Positions 26,355 through 34,677 of a stretch of 64,000 nt of DNA are shown here, in pieces. Positions within the stretch are counted from its first letter, which is position 1; the number at the start of each line of letters is the position of its first letter. The notes below the pieces were generated by a model. The model was not told the DNA's origin. It searched no databases and saw only the letters and a list, made by a program, of their open reading frames with translations. The stretch is from contig JAGTRJ010000001.1 in the NCBI GenBank assembly GCA_018261755.1, forward strand, positions 95,936 through 159,935. The letters run 5' to 3'. This stretch comes from Burkholderiaceae bacterium (GTDB lineage: Bacteria > Pseudomonadota > Gammaproteobacteria > Burkholderiales > Burkholderiaceae_D). The position numbers were made by a program, and so were the translations under genes.

Positions 26355-28775
26355 TTACAGCATGCTCGCCAGCGTTTGCCAGGTTTTCACGACCGAGTCC
26401 GGATTGAGCGACATCGATTCAATGCCGTGATCCACCAGCCACTTGGCAAAATCTGGCCGGTCGGATGGCCCCTGGCCGCAGATGCCGACATATTTGCCCT
26501 GCGCGCGGCAGGCGGCAATTGCCTTGCCGATCAACGCCAGCACAGCCGGGTCGCGCTCGTCGAAATCGGCTGTCAGAAGTTCCATGCCTGCATCCCGATC
26601 GATGCCGAGCGTAAGCTGTGTCAGGTCATTCGAGCCAATCGAGAAGCCATCGAAGTGTTCCAGGAATTCTTCGGCCAGAATCGCATTCGACGGCACTTCG
26701 CACATCATGATCAGTCGCAGACCATTTTCGCCACGCTTGAGACCATGCACCGCCATCAGGTCGATGATTTTCTTCGCCTGTGTCACGGTGCGCACGAACG
26801 GCACCATCAGCTCGACGTTGGTCAAGCCCATGTCGTCACGCACCCGCTTCATCGCGATGCATTCCATCTCGAACGCGGCGGCAAATTCCTTCGACACATA
26901 GCGCGCCGCGCCACGGAAACCGAGCATCGGGTTTTCCTCTTCCGGCTCATAGCGCGAACCACCCATCAGCTTGCGGTATTCGTTCGATTTGAAGTCAGAC
27001 AGCCGCACGATCACCGGCTTGGGCCAGAACGCAGCCGCAATCGTGGCCACGCCTTCAGCCAGCTTGTCGATGAAAAATGCCTTCGGCGAGGCATGGCCGC
27101 GCGTCAGCGATTCAATCGCGGTTTTCAGCTCGGCATCGACATTCGGATAATCCAGCACCGCCTGCGGATGCACGCTAATGCTGTTGATGATGAATTCAAG
27201 CCGCGCCAGCCCGACACCTGCATTCGGAATCGCCTGATTGCTGAACGCCAGATCGGGGTTGCCGACATTCATCACCAGCTTGACCGGGATTTCCGGCAGT
27301 TCACCCACCTGCTCGCTCGATACCTCGGTTTCGATCAAGCCTTCGTAAATTCTGCCCTCGTCGCCCTCGGCGCACGATACCGTCACCGTCATGCCATCGG
27401 TCAGCACTTCGGTTGCATCGCTGCAGCCGACCACCGCCGGCACACCGAGTTCACGCGCAACAATCGCCGCATGGCAGGTTCGTCCGCCGCGATTGGTGAC
27501 GATTGCAGCCGCGCGTTTCATCACCGGTTCCCAGTTCGGATCGGTAATGTCGGCCACCAGAATATCGCCCGGCTGCACGCGGTGCATGTCGGCCGGATTC
27601 TTGATCACGCGCACCGGGCCGGAACCCACTTTCTGGCCAATGGCACGCCCCACCGTCAGCACCTTGCCCGTGCCCTTGAGCTTGAAGGTGTGATTCGCCT
27701 CGCCCGCCTTCTGCTGCGATTTCACCGTTTCCGGCCGCGCCTGCAAAATGTAGAGCTTGCCGTCGTTGCCATCCTTGCCCCATTCGATGTCCATCGGCCG
27801 GCCATAGTGCTGCTCAATGGTAACCGCGTATTTCGCCAGTTCGATCACGTCGGCGTCGGTCAGTGAATAGCGATCGCGTTTTTCTTCCGGCACATCGACC
27901 GTATGGATTGAACGCCCCGCACCGGCAACGCCGGAATACTCCATCATCGTCAGCTTCGAACCCAGATGGCGGCGGATGATCGGAAACTTGCCCTGCGCAA
28001 GGATGGGCTTGTGCACGAAAAATTCATCGGGATTCACCGCCCCCTGCACCACCGATTCGCCCAGGCCATAGCTTGACGTGATGAATACCACGTCCTTGAA
28101 ACCGGATTCGGTATCGATGGTGAACATCACGCCGGAAGAGCCGATATCCGAACGCACCATGCGCTGCACGCCAGCCGAGAGCGCCACTTCCGCATGCTTG
28201 AAACCACGATGCTGGCGATACGAAATCGCGCGGTCGTTGTAAAGGGACGCGAACACATGCTTGATGGCTTCCAGCACATGCTCGATGCCGACCACATTCA
28301 GGAAGGTTTCCTGCTGTCCGGCAAATGACGCATCTTCCAGATCCTCTGCCGTTGCGGACGAACGCACCGCAAATGACACATCACTGGAAGAATCACCAAC
28401 AAGCTTTTGATAATAATTGTTTATTTCTTTTTCAAGTTCAGGCTGAAACGGGGTTTCGACGATCCATTGCCGAATCGTCGCGCCAGCCTTCGCCAGAGCC
28501 TGCACGTCAGCCACGTCCAGATTTTCAAGTGCGCCCGCGATCCGCTGCGCCAGCGTCTGTCCACCACCTGCATCGTACTCAAGGAAATCACGGAACGCCT
28601 GCGCGGTTGTCGCGAAACCTCCCGGCACTCGCACGCCTTCGCTAGTCAATTGACTGATCATTTCACCCAGCGAAGCATTCTTGCCACCAACAGTGGGCAC
28701 ATCGGTCATCCGCAGTTTTTCAAACGGGATGACATAAGGGAACTGCGTTGTATTGCCCGGCACAGCAACGGTCAT
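26355..28775 (-). CDS. ppsA: Phosphoenolpyruvate synthase
   Basis: The 806-residue enzyme starts at ATG 28775 behind AAGAGGAAA. An N-terminal ATP-grasp domain ([36 protein letters not shown]) is followed by the swivelling domain with the phospho-His site [21 protein letters not shown] (His435 here) and the C-terminal PEP/pyruvate barrel ([41 protein letters not shown] with the catalytic Cys). It converts pyruvate and ATP to PEP for gluconeogenesis. A PpsR regulatory kinase gene, often divergent from ppsA, is not present here. Confidence 0.96.
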   Translation of the reverse strand: MTVAVPGNTTQFPYVIPFEKLRMTDVPTVGGKNASLGEMISQLTSEGVRVPGGFATTAQAFRDFLEYDAGGGQTLAQRIAGALENLDVADVQALAKAGATIRQWIVETPFQPELEKEINNYYQKLVGDSSSDVSFAVRSSATAEDLEDASFAGQQETFLNVVGIEHVLEAIKHVFASLYNDRAISYRQHRGFKHAEVALSAGVQRMVRSDIGSSGVMFTIDTESGFKDVVFITSSYGLGESVVQGAVNPDEFFVHKPILAQGKFPIIRRHLGSKLTMMEYSGVAGAGRSIHTVDVPEEKRDRYSLTDADVIELAKYAVTIEQHYGRPMDIEWGKDGNDGKLYILQARPETVKSQQKAGEANHTFKLKGTGKVLTVGRAIGQKVGSGPVRVIKNPADMHRVQPGDILVADITDPNWEPVMKRAAAIVTNRGGRTCHAAIVARELGVPAVVGCSDATEVLTDGMTVTVSCAEGDEGRIYEGLIETEVSSEQVGELPEIPVKLVMNVGNPDLAFSNQAIPNAGVGLARLEFIINSISVHPQAVLDYPNVDAELKTAIESLTRGHASPKAFFIDKLAEGVATIAAAFWPKPVIVRLSDFKSNEYRKLMGGSRYEPEEENPMLGFRGAARYVSKEFAAAFEMECIAMKRVRDDMGLTNVELMVPFVRTVTQAKKIIDLMAVHGLKRGENGLRLIMMCEVPSNAILAEEFLEHFDGFSIGSNDLTQLTLGIDRDAGMELLTADFDERDPAVLALIGKAIAACRAQGKYVGICGQGPSDRPDFAKWLVDHGIESMSLNPDSVVKTWQTLASML

Positions 28776-29142
28776 GATTTCCTCTTGAAGATAGTTGACT
28801 GAATTGTTTCTACTGCATTCCTTTGAGTCTTCTTGAAAACGGAACATGTGTAACCTCGGCATTTTACCGTGAGACGAGCATCTTGCCGACCCCAGTTTTT
28901 ACCCTGTCCGCACTTCCGTCGCAAGAACACATCACCTTGCTCAACACCTAGTCCTGTCATGAATGCCAAGCGAACGGCTATTGCGTTGTAAATTTGCCAT
29001 AGATATCCTGTCAGCATGCGTTTGTCACTGGCGAAATCACTTTTTCACGGCGATGCCGTGTACTATTTGAGCGGATGCGCTGCAGACAACAATCAGCGTC
29101 TGCAAGTCAGGTTTGAAACCAAACTATTCACGAGGCGAGTTC
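28776..29142. other. Divergent promoter region between ppsA and the lipoprotein pair
   Basis: A 367-base gene-free stretch. No tRNA, riboswitch or strong terminator is apparent. Promoters for both divergent units must lie here; TACTAT near 29058 is a possible -10 for the lipoprotein genes but is weak. Confidence 0.35.
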
Positions 29143-29814
29143 ATGAAAAAAATACTGGCGGCCGGCTTGGCCCTGTTGTCATTGGGCGGATGCACCATTA
29201 CCAGCGACGCACCAAGTGCGCTCAACTTCCCACCGGCACTTCAGCATAAGGCTATCGCGGCCACCCACTGGTCACTGATTGCCAACGACGTGGCCCAGCA
29301 CCTGAAAAATACGGTGGCAAAGGATAACGCAACGGTGCTGTATGTTGCCGAACCGAAGCCAAGCGAATTTAGCCAGGCATTCCGCAACCTGCTGATCAGC
29401 GCGCTGGTGAACAAGGGCGTTATCGTGGTCAAAGCCAAGGAAAACAATGCGCTGACCATCGACATCGACGTCCAGCTGGTCAAGTTCTCGCCGCATCGCT
29501 TCCAGAATTCCTACTATGACCGCGCATTGCCGCTGACTGAAGGACTGCTGGCCGTCAATGGCGTGGTATCGCGCTCCGAAACAGAAGGCGTTGACAGCCT
29601 GTCCAAGTCCGCACTGGTGGACTGGAACGATGGGCGTTACCTGTCTCGCATGGCCGGCGGCTACACACCGAGCCGCGAACTGGTCATCACGATTTCCGCG
29701 ACCGACAACCTGCAATACCTTGCTCGCCGCACCAACGTGTACTACATCCTTGACCATGACAAGGGCCTGTATGATAAGCCGGGCAAGAACATCATCGTAA
29801 CCGGAGGTGAATGA
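29143..29814 (+). CDS. Outer-membrane lipoprotein, partner of a FlgO-type protein
   Basis: The 223-residue protein starts at ATG 29143 behind GAGGCGAG. It has a lipoprotein signal peptide with lipobox LSLGGC (mature N-terminal Cys at about 18). The mature part has an alternating alpha/beta pattern (HWSLIANDVAQHLKNTV, ATVLYVAEPKPSEFSQAF, LLISALVNKGVIVV, ALTIDIDVQLVKF) reminiscent of envelope assembly lipoproteins, but I do not recognise a named family. It overlaps the next gene at TGATG, so both are probably made in equal amounts. Confidence 0.6.
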   Translation: MKKILAAGLALLSLGGCTITSDAPSALNFPPALQHKAIAATHWSLIANDVAQHLKNTVAKDNATVLYVAEPKPSEFSQAFRNLLISALVNKGVIVVKAKENNALTIDIDVQLVKFSPHRFQNSYYDRALPLTEGLLAVNGVVSRSETEGVDSLSKSALVDWNDGRYLSRMAGGYTPSRELVITISATDNLQYLARRTNVYYILDHDKGLYDKPGKNIIVTGGE

Positions 29815-30371
29815 TGAAACGCTATCTGCTCATCCTCGTTTCCGCGCTGGCACTAACTGCATGCGCTGACTTGTCCTCATCCAATGGCAGCTATTCATCG
29901 ACCCCGACCTGGGAAGATGCCGCGACCAACAAGCTCACGCCGCAAAACCATGAAGCTGCGGACAAACTGATCGAACAGGCGAAACTCAGGCTCGAAAGCG
30001 GTCGCCCGCTGATTGTCGCGACACTGGTGAACATCAATGCGCTGGAAGAATCCTCACCGCTCGGCCGCATGATTGCAGAACAGGTTTCCGGACAGTTCTC
30101 GCGTCACGGTTTCGAGATGATCGAAATGAAATTCCGCAATAATGTGTACGTGAAGCAGAACGTGGGCGAACTGATGCTGACACGCGAAATCAGACAGCTC
30201 GCGCAAAACCACAATGCCCAGGCCGTGGTTGTCGGCACCTACACTGAAAGTTCCCAACTGGTATTCGTCAACCTGAAAGTCATCCGTCCGTCCGACAACA
30301 TCGTCATCGCAGCGCATGACTATGTCATCCCGATGGACAAGGTTGTCCGCTCACTGCTGGGCCGACGCTAG
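29814..30371 (+). CDS. FlgO-family outer-membrane lipoprotein
   Basis: The roughly 185-residue protein has a lipobox (LTAC, Cys at about 18) after a short signal peptide. Its domain resembles FlgO: AADKLIEQAKLRLESGRPLIVATLVNINALEESSPLGRMIAEQVSGQFSRHGFEMIEMKF, then LAQNHNAQAVVVGTYTESSQLVFVNLKVIRPSDNIVIAAHDY. FlgO-type proteins stabilise the flagellar outer-membrane H-ring region in vibrios, but many homologues occur away from flagellar loci. Here no flagellar genes are visible, only a chemoreceptor downstream. ATG 29814 overlaps the previous stop by one base; ATG 29811 is an alternative. Confidence 0.75.
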   Translation: MKRYLLILVSALALTACADLSSSNGSYSSTPTWEDAATNKLTPQNHEAADKLIEQAKLRLESGRPLIVATLVNINALEESSPLGRMIAEQVSGQFSRHGFEMIEMKFRNNVYVKQNVGELMLTREIRQLAQNHNAQAVVVGTYTESSQLVFVNLKVIRPSDNIVIAAHDYVIPMDKVVRSLLGRR

Positions 30372-30393
30372 TCATTCGCCCTGCTTCAAATTG

Positions 30394-30417
30394 AATCCCG
30401 GCCTTGGTGCCGGGATT
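30394..30417 (+). terminator. Hairpin after the FlgO-type gene
   Basis: AATCCCGGC / GCCGGGATT with a 6-base loop, followed by CTTT, 23 bases after the stop. It is the first of two adjacent hairpins. Confidence 0.65.
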
Positions 30418-30433
30418 CTTTCAGCTGAAAGAA

Positions 30434-30463
30434 AAGGCCCGGTCTTTCGACCGGGCCTTGCCA
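30434..30463. terminator. Second strong hairpin between convergent genes
   Basis: AAGGCCCGGTC / GACCGGGCCTT closes on a TTTC loop (11-bp stem). It lies between the FlgO-type gene and the convergent chemoreceptor gene and is likely shared by both. Confidence 0.65.
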
Positions 30464-30522
30464 TTTTGGGAACGCAAACACTGCCGCGCAATCACATCGG
30501 ACGTGGCTGCTGCGCAAGCAGT

Positions 30523-32226
30523 TTAAAACTCTTCCCAGTCTTCATTTTTTTCCTGTCCTTTTCTGGATGCGGCAATCTGAAGAGCCGGAGCTGATTGCGC
30601 ACTGGCAGGCTTGTTTTGCAGTGCCGCAACAGCCCTGGGTTTGCTGGCTACTCTGACTTTCGCAGACGTTTGCTGCGAATCCTGCCCCGTCTGGAAAACA
30701 CTGACGACCTCAACCAGTTTTCCTGCCTGTTCCTGCATCGACTCTGCCGCCGCCGCCGCTTCTTCCACCAGCGCCGCATTCTGCTGCGTCACCTGATCCA
30801 TCTGTGCAATAGCCTGATTGACATGCTCAATGCCATCAACCTGCTCGCTCGTTGCCGCAGCAATGTCGCCCATGATATCGGTCACGCGCTGGATGCTGCT
30901 GACAATCTCTGTCATCGTCAAACCGGCCTGATCCACCAGTTTCGAGCCTTCGCCAACCTTGCTGACCGAATCATCAATCAGCGCCTTGATTTCGCGTGCC
31001 GCTGCCGCGCTCCGTTGCGCCAGACTGCGGACTTCGGTCGCCACCACAGCAAAACCGCGCCCCTGTTCGCCTGCCCGTGCAGCTTCTACCGCCGCGTTCA
31101 GTGCCAGAATGTTGGTCTGGAAAGCAATGCCGTCGATGACGTTGATGATGTCTGCCATCTTCTTCGACGATTCGTTGATTGCGCCCATAGTCTGCACAAC
31201 CTCAGCCACCACAGCACCGCCCTTGACAGCAATGTCCGAGGCCGAGATTGCCAACTGGTTCGCCTGCTGCGCATTGTTGCCATTCTGGCGTACCGTGCTG
31301 GTCATTTCTTCCATCGACGAAGCCGTTTCTTCCAGCGAACTGGCCTGTTCCTCTGTACGCGAAGACAAATCCTGGTTGCCAGCCGAAATCTGCGCCGACG
31401 CGGTCGCGATCGTATCCGTTCCCGCACGAACCTGGTTGACAATGTTGATCAAGCCATCGTTCATGTTCTTGAGCGCCATCATCAGGTGACCCGTTTCATC
31501 AGTCGAATGAGCCTCGATGCGGTGCGTCAAATCACCAGCTGCCACCGTTTCAGCCACCCTGACCGCTTCGTCCAAGGGTTTCGTGATGCCTCTTGTTAGA
31601 CGCCATGCAAAAATGAATCCGATGATCACGATGATGGCGCCGAGCGCGATCAATTCTATCCGGCTCTTCCTGTCGGTTTCATCAATTGCCCGCGCCTTGG
31701 CATCAAGATTTTTCCGCTGTATTTCGAGAAAATCGGAAACCACCTTTTGATACTGATCCGCACTTGGAATGAATGTTTTTTCCAAAAGCACTCGCGCATC
31801 TTCTGTTTTTCCGGCCGCTTTCAGCTTGGCAATGTCATCCCGGCTGGATGAGTAAACCTTCCTGATTTCGATCAGGTCTGCATAAATTTTCTTTTCTTCA
31901 TCGGAGGCAAGGAGTACTTCAATCTTTTTGATCAGCTCGGTCGTGTTCTTGGCTGATTCCGCATTGGCTTGTCCGAAGAAAGTCGCCAAACTTGGATCGC
32001 TGCTCTTGGCGATCGCCGTAGTGCGCATCACCGCTGCATAAATGTTTCGCGCCCAGTCGCTGGCCAGTCGCTCCTTCGTGACGGACTCATTCGCCATTTC
32101 CCTGGTCAGGCTGGAAACGGACTTAATCTGCATCACGCCGATTGCCGTGATGATTATGGAAAGGAGGATTACCGCAGCAAATCCCAACCCCAAGCGTGTG
32201 CCAATTTTCCAGTTCGAAAATTTCAT
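30523..32226 (-). CDS. Methyl-accepting chemotaxis protein
   Basis: The 567-residue transmembrane receptor has an N-terminal membrane segment ([21 protein letters not shown]) and a periplasmic four-helix-bundle sensor (about residues 35-190, charged heptads). A second membrane segment ([16 protein letters not shown], about 193-208) leads to a HAMP domain ([24 protein letters not shown]) and the long signalling hairpin with its highly conserved tip ([40 protein letters not shown]). It ends in DWEEF, close to the NWETF pentapeptide that docks CheR and CheB. The ligand is not predictable. Confidence 0.93.
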   Translation of the reverse strand: MKFSNWKIGTRLGLGFAAVILLSIIITAIGVMQIKSVSSLTREMANESVTKERLASDWARNIYAAVMRTTAIAKSSDPSLATFFGQANAESAKNTTELIKKIEVLLASDEEKKIYADLIEIRKVYSSSRDDIAKLKAAGKTEDARVLLEKTFIPSADQYQKVVSDFLEIQRKNLDAKARAIDETDRKSRIELIALGAIIVIIGFIFAWRLTRGITKPLDEAVRVAETVAAGDLTHRIEAHSTDETGHLMMALKNMNDGLINIVNQVRAGTDTIATASAQISAGNQDLSSRTEEQASSLEETASSMEEMTSTVRQNGNNAQQANQLAISASDIAVKGGAVVAEVVQTMGAINESSKKMADIINVIDGIAFQTNILALNAAVEAARAGEQGRGFAVVATEVRSLAQRSAAAAREIKALIDDSVSKVGEGSKLVDQAGLTMTEIVSSIQRVTDIMGDIAAATSEQVDGIEHVNQAIAQMDQVTQQNAALVEEAAAAAESMQEQAGKLVEVVSVFQTGQDSQQTSAKVRVASKPRAVAALQNKPASAQSAPALQIAASRKGQEKNEDWEEF

Positions 32227-32821
32227 ATGTCTTTCTTGTTAGTTATTCAATTTCTGGCGACACACCAGCCAGCCAGTATCCAGCGCGGACACCATGCTCC
32301 CCCGATGGCGCAAACCTTGCATCAGCGAAACCTTCCGATACACAAGCCCTGCATTAACTTAAGACAAGAGGGCTGCAGCAGATTGAGGTATCGCAAAAGA
32401 AAAGATGAACAAGCCAGTAATTCAAATTTCTGCTTGCCCATCTTCAAGCAAAACGTTCAATTCTAGCATCAATACTTTCCGCATGGCAACAATCAGCCCA
32501 ACTCAAGGCTCAGGTCAGAAACAAACTCTTTGATGACGCCAAATTCGATGCCACCTAGCATGATGGGATGCTCTGGCGCAACAAGGTGAGCACATTATGG
32601 AAGCACTAGTTGGTTAACAATTAATGGCTTTAGAACGTGTGATCGCCATCCCAACTTATAAGGTGCGCCGAAGCGATCCAAAAATTCCGACAAGTCGATT
32701 TTCTGTGTAAATCTTCTCTGTCTTTCACGCCCCAAGGCGCTTTAATGCAGGCTAACATGCAAATCGGAAACTGAAAGCCAGTGTAGAATCTACTGCATAC
32801 CAACCCATGAAAGGTTTAACC
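32227..32821. other. 595-bp gene-free, AT-richer stretch
   Basis: No ORF with protein-like features, tRNA or repeat was seen. It marks the left side of a small accessory patch; the chemoreceptor promoter should lie at its left end and that of the TIGR02647 gene at its right. Confidence 0.4.
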
Positions 32822-33109
32822 ATGTCCTACACGTCTGAACTGCTAGATGAGCTGAATATATTGATTCGCTTCGACTTGGTGACCAATCAACAAGGCCTAA
32901 AAGTTCACTCCCAAACAGCCGATGCCAAGGTAATTGCCGCCACCCGGCGTCTGTACGACAAAGGACTGGTTACGCTGCCAGATGGCGGCTATCTGACCAG
33001 TCTGGGACGCAACGCATCTGTCCATGCGCACGCTGCGTTGACCCTGCTGACCGAGGGTAGTGCACAACTTGCGGCTACGCCCAAAGATGACGTTGCTCTT
33101 TCTGCCTGA
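32822..33109 (+). CDS. TIGR02647 family small protein
   Basis: The 95-residue protein starts at ATG 32822 (MSYTSELLDELNIL) with AAAGG 7 bases upstream; an earlier in-frame ATG at 32807 is less likely. LNILIRFDLVTNQQGLKVHSQTADAKVIAATRRLYDKGLVTLPDGGYLTSLGRNA resembles a winged-helix DNA-binding fold and matches the TIGR02647 family found in gamma- and beta-proteobacteria. It may be a small transcription factor; the target is unknown. Confidence 0.7.
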   Translation: MSYTSELLDELNILIRFDLVTNQQGLKVHSQTADAKVIAATRRLYDKGLVTLPDGGYLTSLGRNASVHAHAALTLLTEGSAQLAATPKDDVALSA

Positions 33110-33135
33110 TCAAAAATTGTCAGTATAGACAAATA

Positions 33136-33180
33136 AGCGGTCGTGATAAGTCGCTGAAAGTGTCACCGAACACGACCGCT
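33136..33180. terminator. Inverted repeat after the TIGR02647 gene, possible terminator
   Basis: AGCGGTCGTG and CACGACCGCT form a perfect 10-bp stem with a 25-base loop. The long loop makes a classical terminator doubtful. It lies 15 bases before the IS3-family end and might be a fragment of another mobile element. Confidence 0.35.
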
Positions 33181-33195
33181 GTTTAATAGTGCCTG

Positions 33196-33303
33196 TGACC
33201 TGCTCCCCGAGGTTGGTACGGTAATGATGTAGAGTCTGCCCTTCGGAGGCAGGCATGAAAAAGCGTTTTACAGAAGAACAAATCATCGGCATTTTGAAAG
33301 AGG
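33196..33303 (+). mobile_element. Truncated left end of an IS3-family insertion sequence
   Basis: TGACCTGCTCCCCG at 33196 looks like a terminal repeat of the IS2/IS51 branch of IS3. It is followed by the typical leader and an orfA start at 33255 encoding MKKRFTEEQIIGILKEA. The similarity stops there at about 33303, and the frame runs into unrelated sequence and a stop at 33353-33355. The rest of orfA, all of orfB and the right end are gone, so this is a dead remnant. The junction coincides with the end of the neighbouring DUF167 gene. Confidence 0.75.
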
Positions 33304-33352
33304 CCTATTTCGCCGGCATATGCATTGATGTGATGCCGTCTAGCTTACGACA

Positions 33353-33730
33353 CTAGAAGCGGTTGAATTTATCGATTACCGACGGAAGATTCTGGGGAGA
33401 TTTGATTCGCAACTGTTTGTTGACGTTGAATCTGCCAAACACAACTTCTATATCACTCACCGCCACCTTAAATTCCTTGGCCAGAAAACGAACCATATGA
33501 TCGGTGGCCCTGCCAGCCACGGGAGTAGCAGTGACACTAATGCTTAGTTGCTTACCTTTCACCTTGCCAATAGCATCCTTTGATGCGCTAGGAGTACCAA
33601 GAACATTAAGCACCAATGTTTCCCCTTCCCATGCGCAAAAAGAATCAATCGACGATCCCTTGCGCCCCTGTCTGCTTCTGACTCGCAAATTTGTGTCTTT
33701 CACTTTTCCCCGCTCATATCCAACCAACAA
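33353..33730 (-). CDS. DUF167/YggU family protein, start uncertain
   Basis: The core SFCAWEGETLVLNVLGTPSASKDAIGKVKGKQLSISVTATPVAGRATDHMVRFLAKEFKV is the DUF167 (UPF0235) fold, with the usual continuation VSDIEVVFGRFNVNKQLRI. The family start normally lies just before SFCAW, but no ATG exists there. The frame continues up to a TTG at 33730 through an atypical basic segment (LRVRSRQGRKGSS). Either a TTG/GTG start adds about 28 residues or the 5' end has been rearranged. The base composition is lower in GC than the flanks. Function unknown. It lies next to the IS remnant. Confidence 0.6.
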   Translation of the reverse strand: MLVGYERGKVKDTNLRVRSRQGRKGSSIDSFCAWEGETLVLNVLGTPSASKDAIGKVKGKQLSISVTATPVAGRATDHMVRFLAKEFKVAVSDIEVVFGRFNVNKQLRIKSPQNLPSVIDKFNRF

Positions 33731-33737
33731 ATCGGTA

Positions 33738-33947
33738 TCATTTTCTTAGAGGATCGAGCAGATGTGTTAGCGCATTGTGGTCTAGCTCATACATGAGCGC
33801 CATCAGACGACCAAGTTCACCTGCAGGAAATCCTTCACGCGCGAACCAACCAAGATAATGCCCCGGTAAATCGGCGATCAGACGGCCCTTGTACTTCCCA
33901 TATGGCATTTCACGAGTGACCAGAAGTTGTAAATATTCGTGTTTCAT
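33738..33947 (-). CDS. DUF3820 family small protein
   Basis: The 69-residue protein (VTREMPYGKYKGRLIADLPGHYLGWFAREGFPAGELGRLMALMYELDHNAL) matches DUF3820, a compact family described as quorum-sensing-regulated in Pseudomonas. The MPYGKYKG and ADLPGHYLGWF signatures are intact. It precedes the DUF167 gene by 7 bases on the same strand. The role is unknown. Confidence 0.75.
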   Translation of the reverse strand: MKHEYLQLLVTREMPYGKYKGRLIADLPGHYLGWFAREGFPAGELGRLMALMYELDHNALTHLLDPLRK

Positions 33948-34080
33948 GCTTGGCTATTGAGTTCTGCATTGGGCACCACTGAACTAATACCGAGATTCGA
34001 TCAGCAAGTACAAAATGGGAATGGGATACGTCGGATTTGAAGAAATATAAGGCACTGCCAAATATTCTGCCAGAAAGAAA

Positions 34081-34148
34081 AAGAAAAAGGGGCTACGCCG
34101 AAACGTACCCCCTTGTATTCTGTGGCTCACAACCTGAGCTCAAATTTG
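34081..34148 (-). repeat. Decayed copy of the tRNA-Asn 3' end and terminator (att-like)
   Basis: Read on the minus strand, AGCTCAGGTTGTGAGCCA is followed, 8 bases on, by AGGGGGTACG...CCCCTTTTTCTT. This mirrors the true tRNA-Asn 3' end and its terminator at 34459-34527, which read AGCCCAGGTCGGGGAGCCA and then AGGGGGTGCAC...CCCCTTTTTCTT. The copy is diverged (for example the CCCC of the acceptor arm is lost), so it cannot form a tRNA. The layout is like an old site of integration at a tRNA 3' end, or a decayed tandem tRNA. Confidence 0.65.
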
Positions 34149-34377
34149 TCACGATCTCTATTCGTCCGCCGCCAATACCTCCGCTGCAATCGACACGCTG
34201 TCCGGCACGAATCTTTGCTGTCTTGCGGCTTTCCTGTTTTCCATCCACGCGCACCAAGCCTGTTGCGACCATCTGCTTGCCTTGCCCTCCACTATCAGCG
34301 ATGCCAGCAAGTTTGATCAGGTTACACAGCTCTATATGTTCCTCGCGCAAGTGAAACTCGATATTTTGTGGGTGCAT
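34093..34377 (-). CDS. S4-domain RNA-binding protein (YbcJ-like) with an aberrant C-terminal tail
   Basis: The 94-residue protein starts at ATG 34377, 10 bases after GGAGG; the ATG-equivalent at 34410 is less likely. The body (IELCNLIKLAGIADSGGQGKQMVATGLVRVDGKQESRKTAKIRAGQRVDC) is the S4 fold of YbcJ-type proteins, which normally end at about residue 70 soon after the last strand (RIEIV here). The extra tail TNLSSGCEPQNTRGYVSA is encoded by the tRNA-Asn-like remnant, and the stop codon lies inside the following terminator hairpin. The S4 core probably works normally; the tail looks acquired. It binds RNA by family; the target is unknown. Confidence 0.75.
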   Translation of the reverse strand: MHPQNIEFHLREEHIELCNLIKLAGIADSGGQGKQMVATGLVRVDGKQESRKTAKIRAGQRVDCSGGIGGGRIEIVTNLSSGCEPQNTRGYVSA

Positions 34378-34460
34378 GACGCTTCGACCTCCGTTGTGCC
34401 TGGTTCGCAAGGCCGATTTTCACGGTGTTCTCGCCGATAAATGATGCCTGAAGCACCAAA

Positions 34461-34490
34461 GAAAAAGGGGATGCACTTTCGTGCACCCCC
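34461..34490 (-). terminator. tRNA-Asn terminator
   Basis: Read on the minus strand, GGGGGTGCAC-GAAA-GTGCATCCCC is followed by TTTTT, 10 bases after the tRNA 3' end: a classical rho-independent terminator. Confidence 0.85.
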
Positions 34491-34500
34491 TTGAATTTCT

Positions 34501-34576
34501 TGGCTCCCCGACCTGGGCTCGAACCAGGGACCTGCGGATTAACAGTCCGTCGCTCTACCAACTGAGCTATCAGGGA
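34501..34576 (-). tRNA. tRNA-Asn (anticodon GTT)
   Basis: A complete 76-nt cloverleaf on the minus strand. The acceptor 5' TCCCTGA pairs with TCGGGGA; the D-arm is TAGCTCAGTTGGTAGAGC; the anticodon loop contains CTGTTAA (GTT); the T-arm is CCTGGTTCGAGCCCAGG. The discriminator G is followed by an encoded CCA. The terminator follows at 34461-34490. Confidence 0.96.
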
Positions 34577-34677
34577 ACAGAGAAAAAGATTATATAGGCG
34601 CTGGCCGTATCTGTCAAATATTTTGAGAGCTAATCCATCAAAAAATCGGCTCTTTCACAAACCGATGCGGACTGAAA

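Noticed and set aside
26265..27866. A 533-codon open frame on the plus strand opposite ppsA
   Set aside because: It is the antisense shadow of a well-conserved gene, rich in His/Arg/Gln with no domain; the codon pattern belongs to the ppsA frame.
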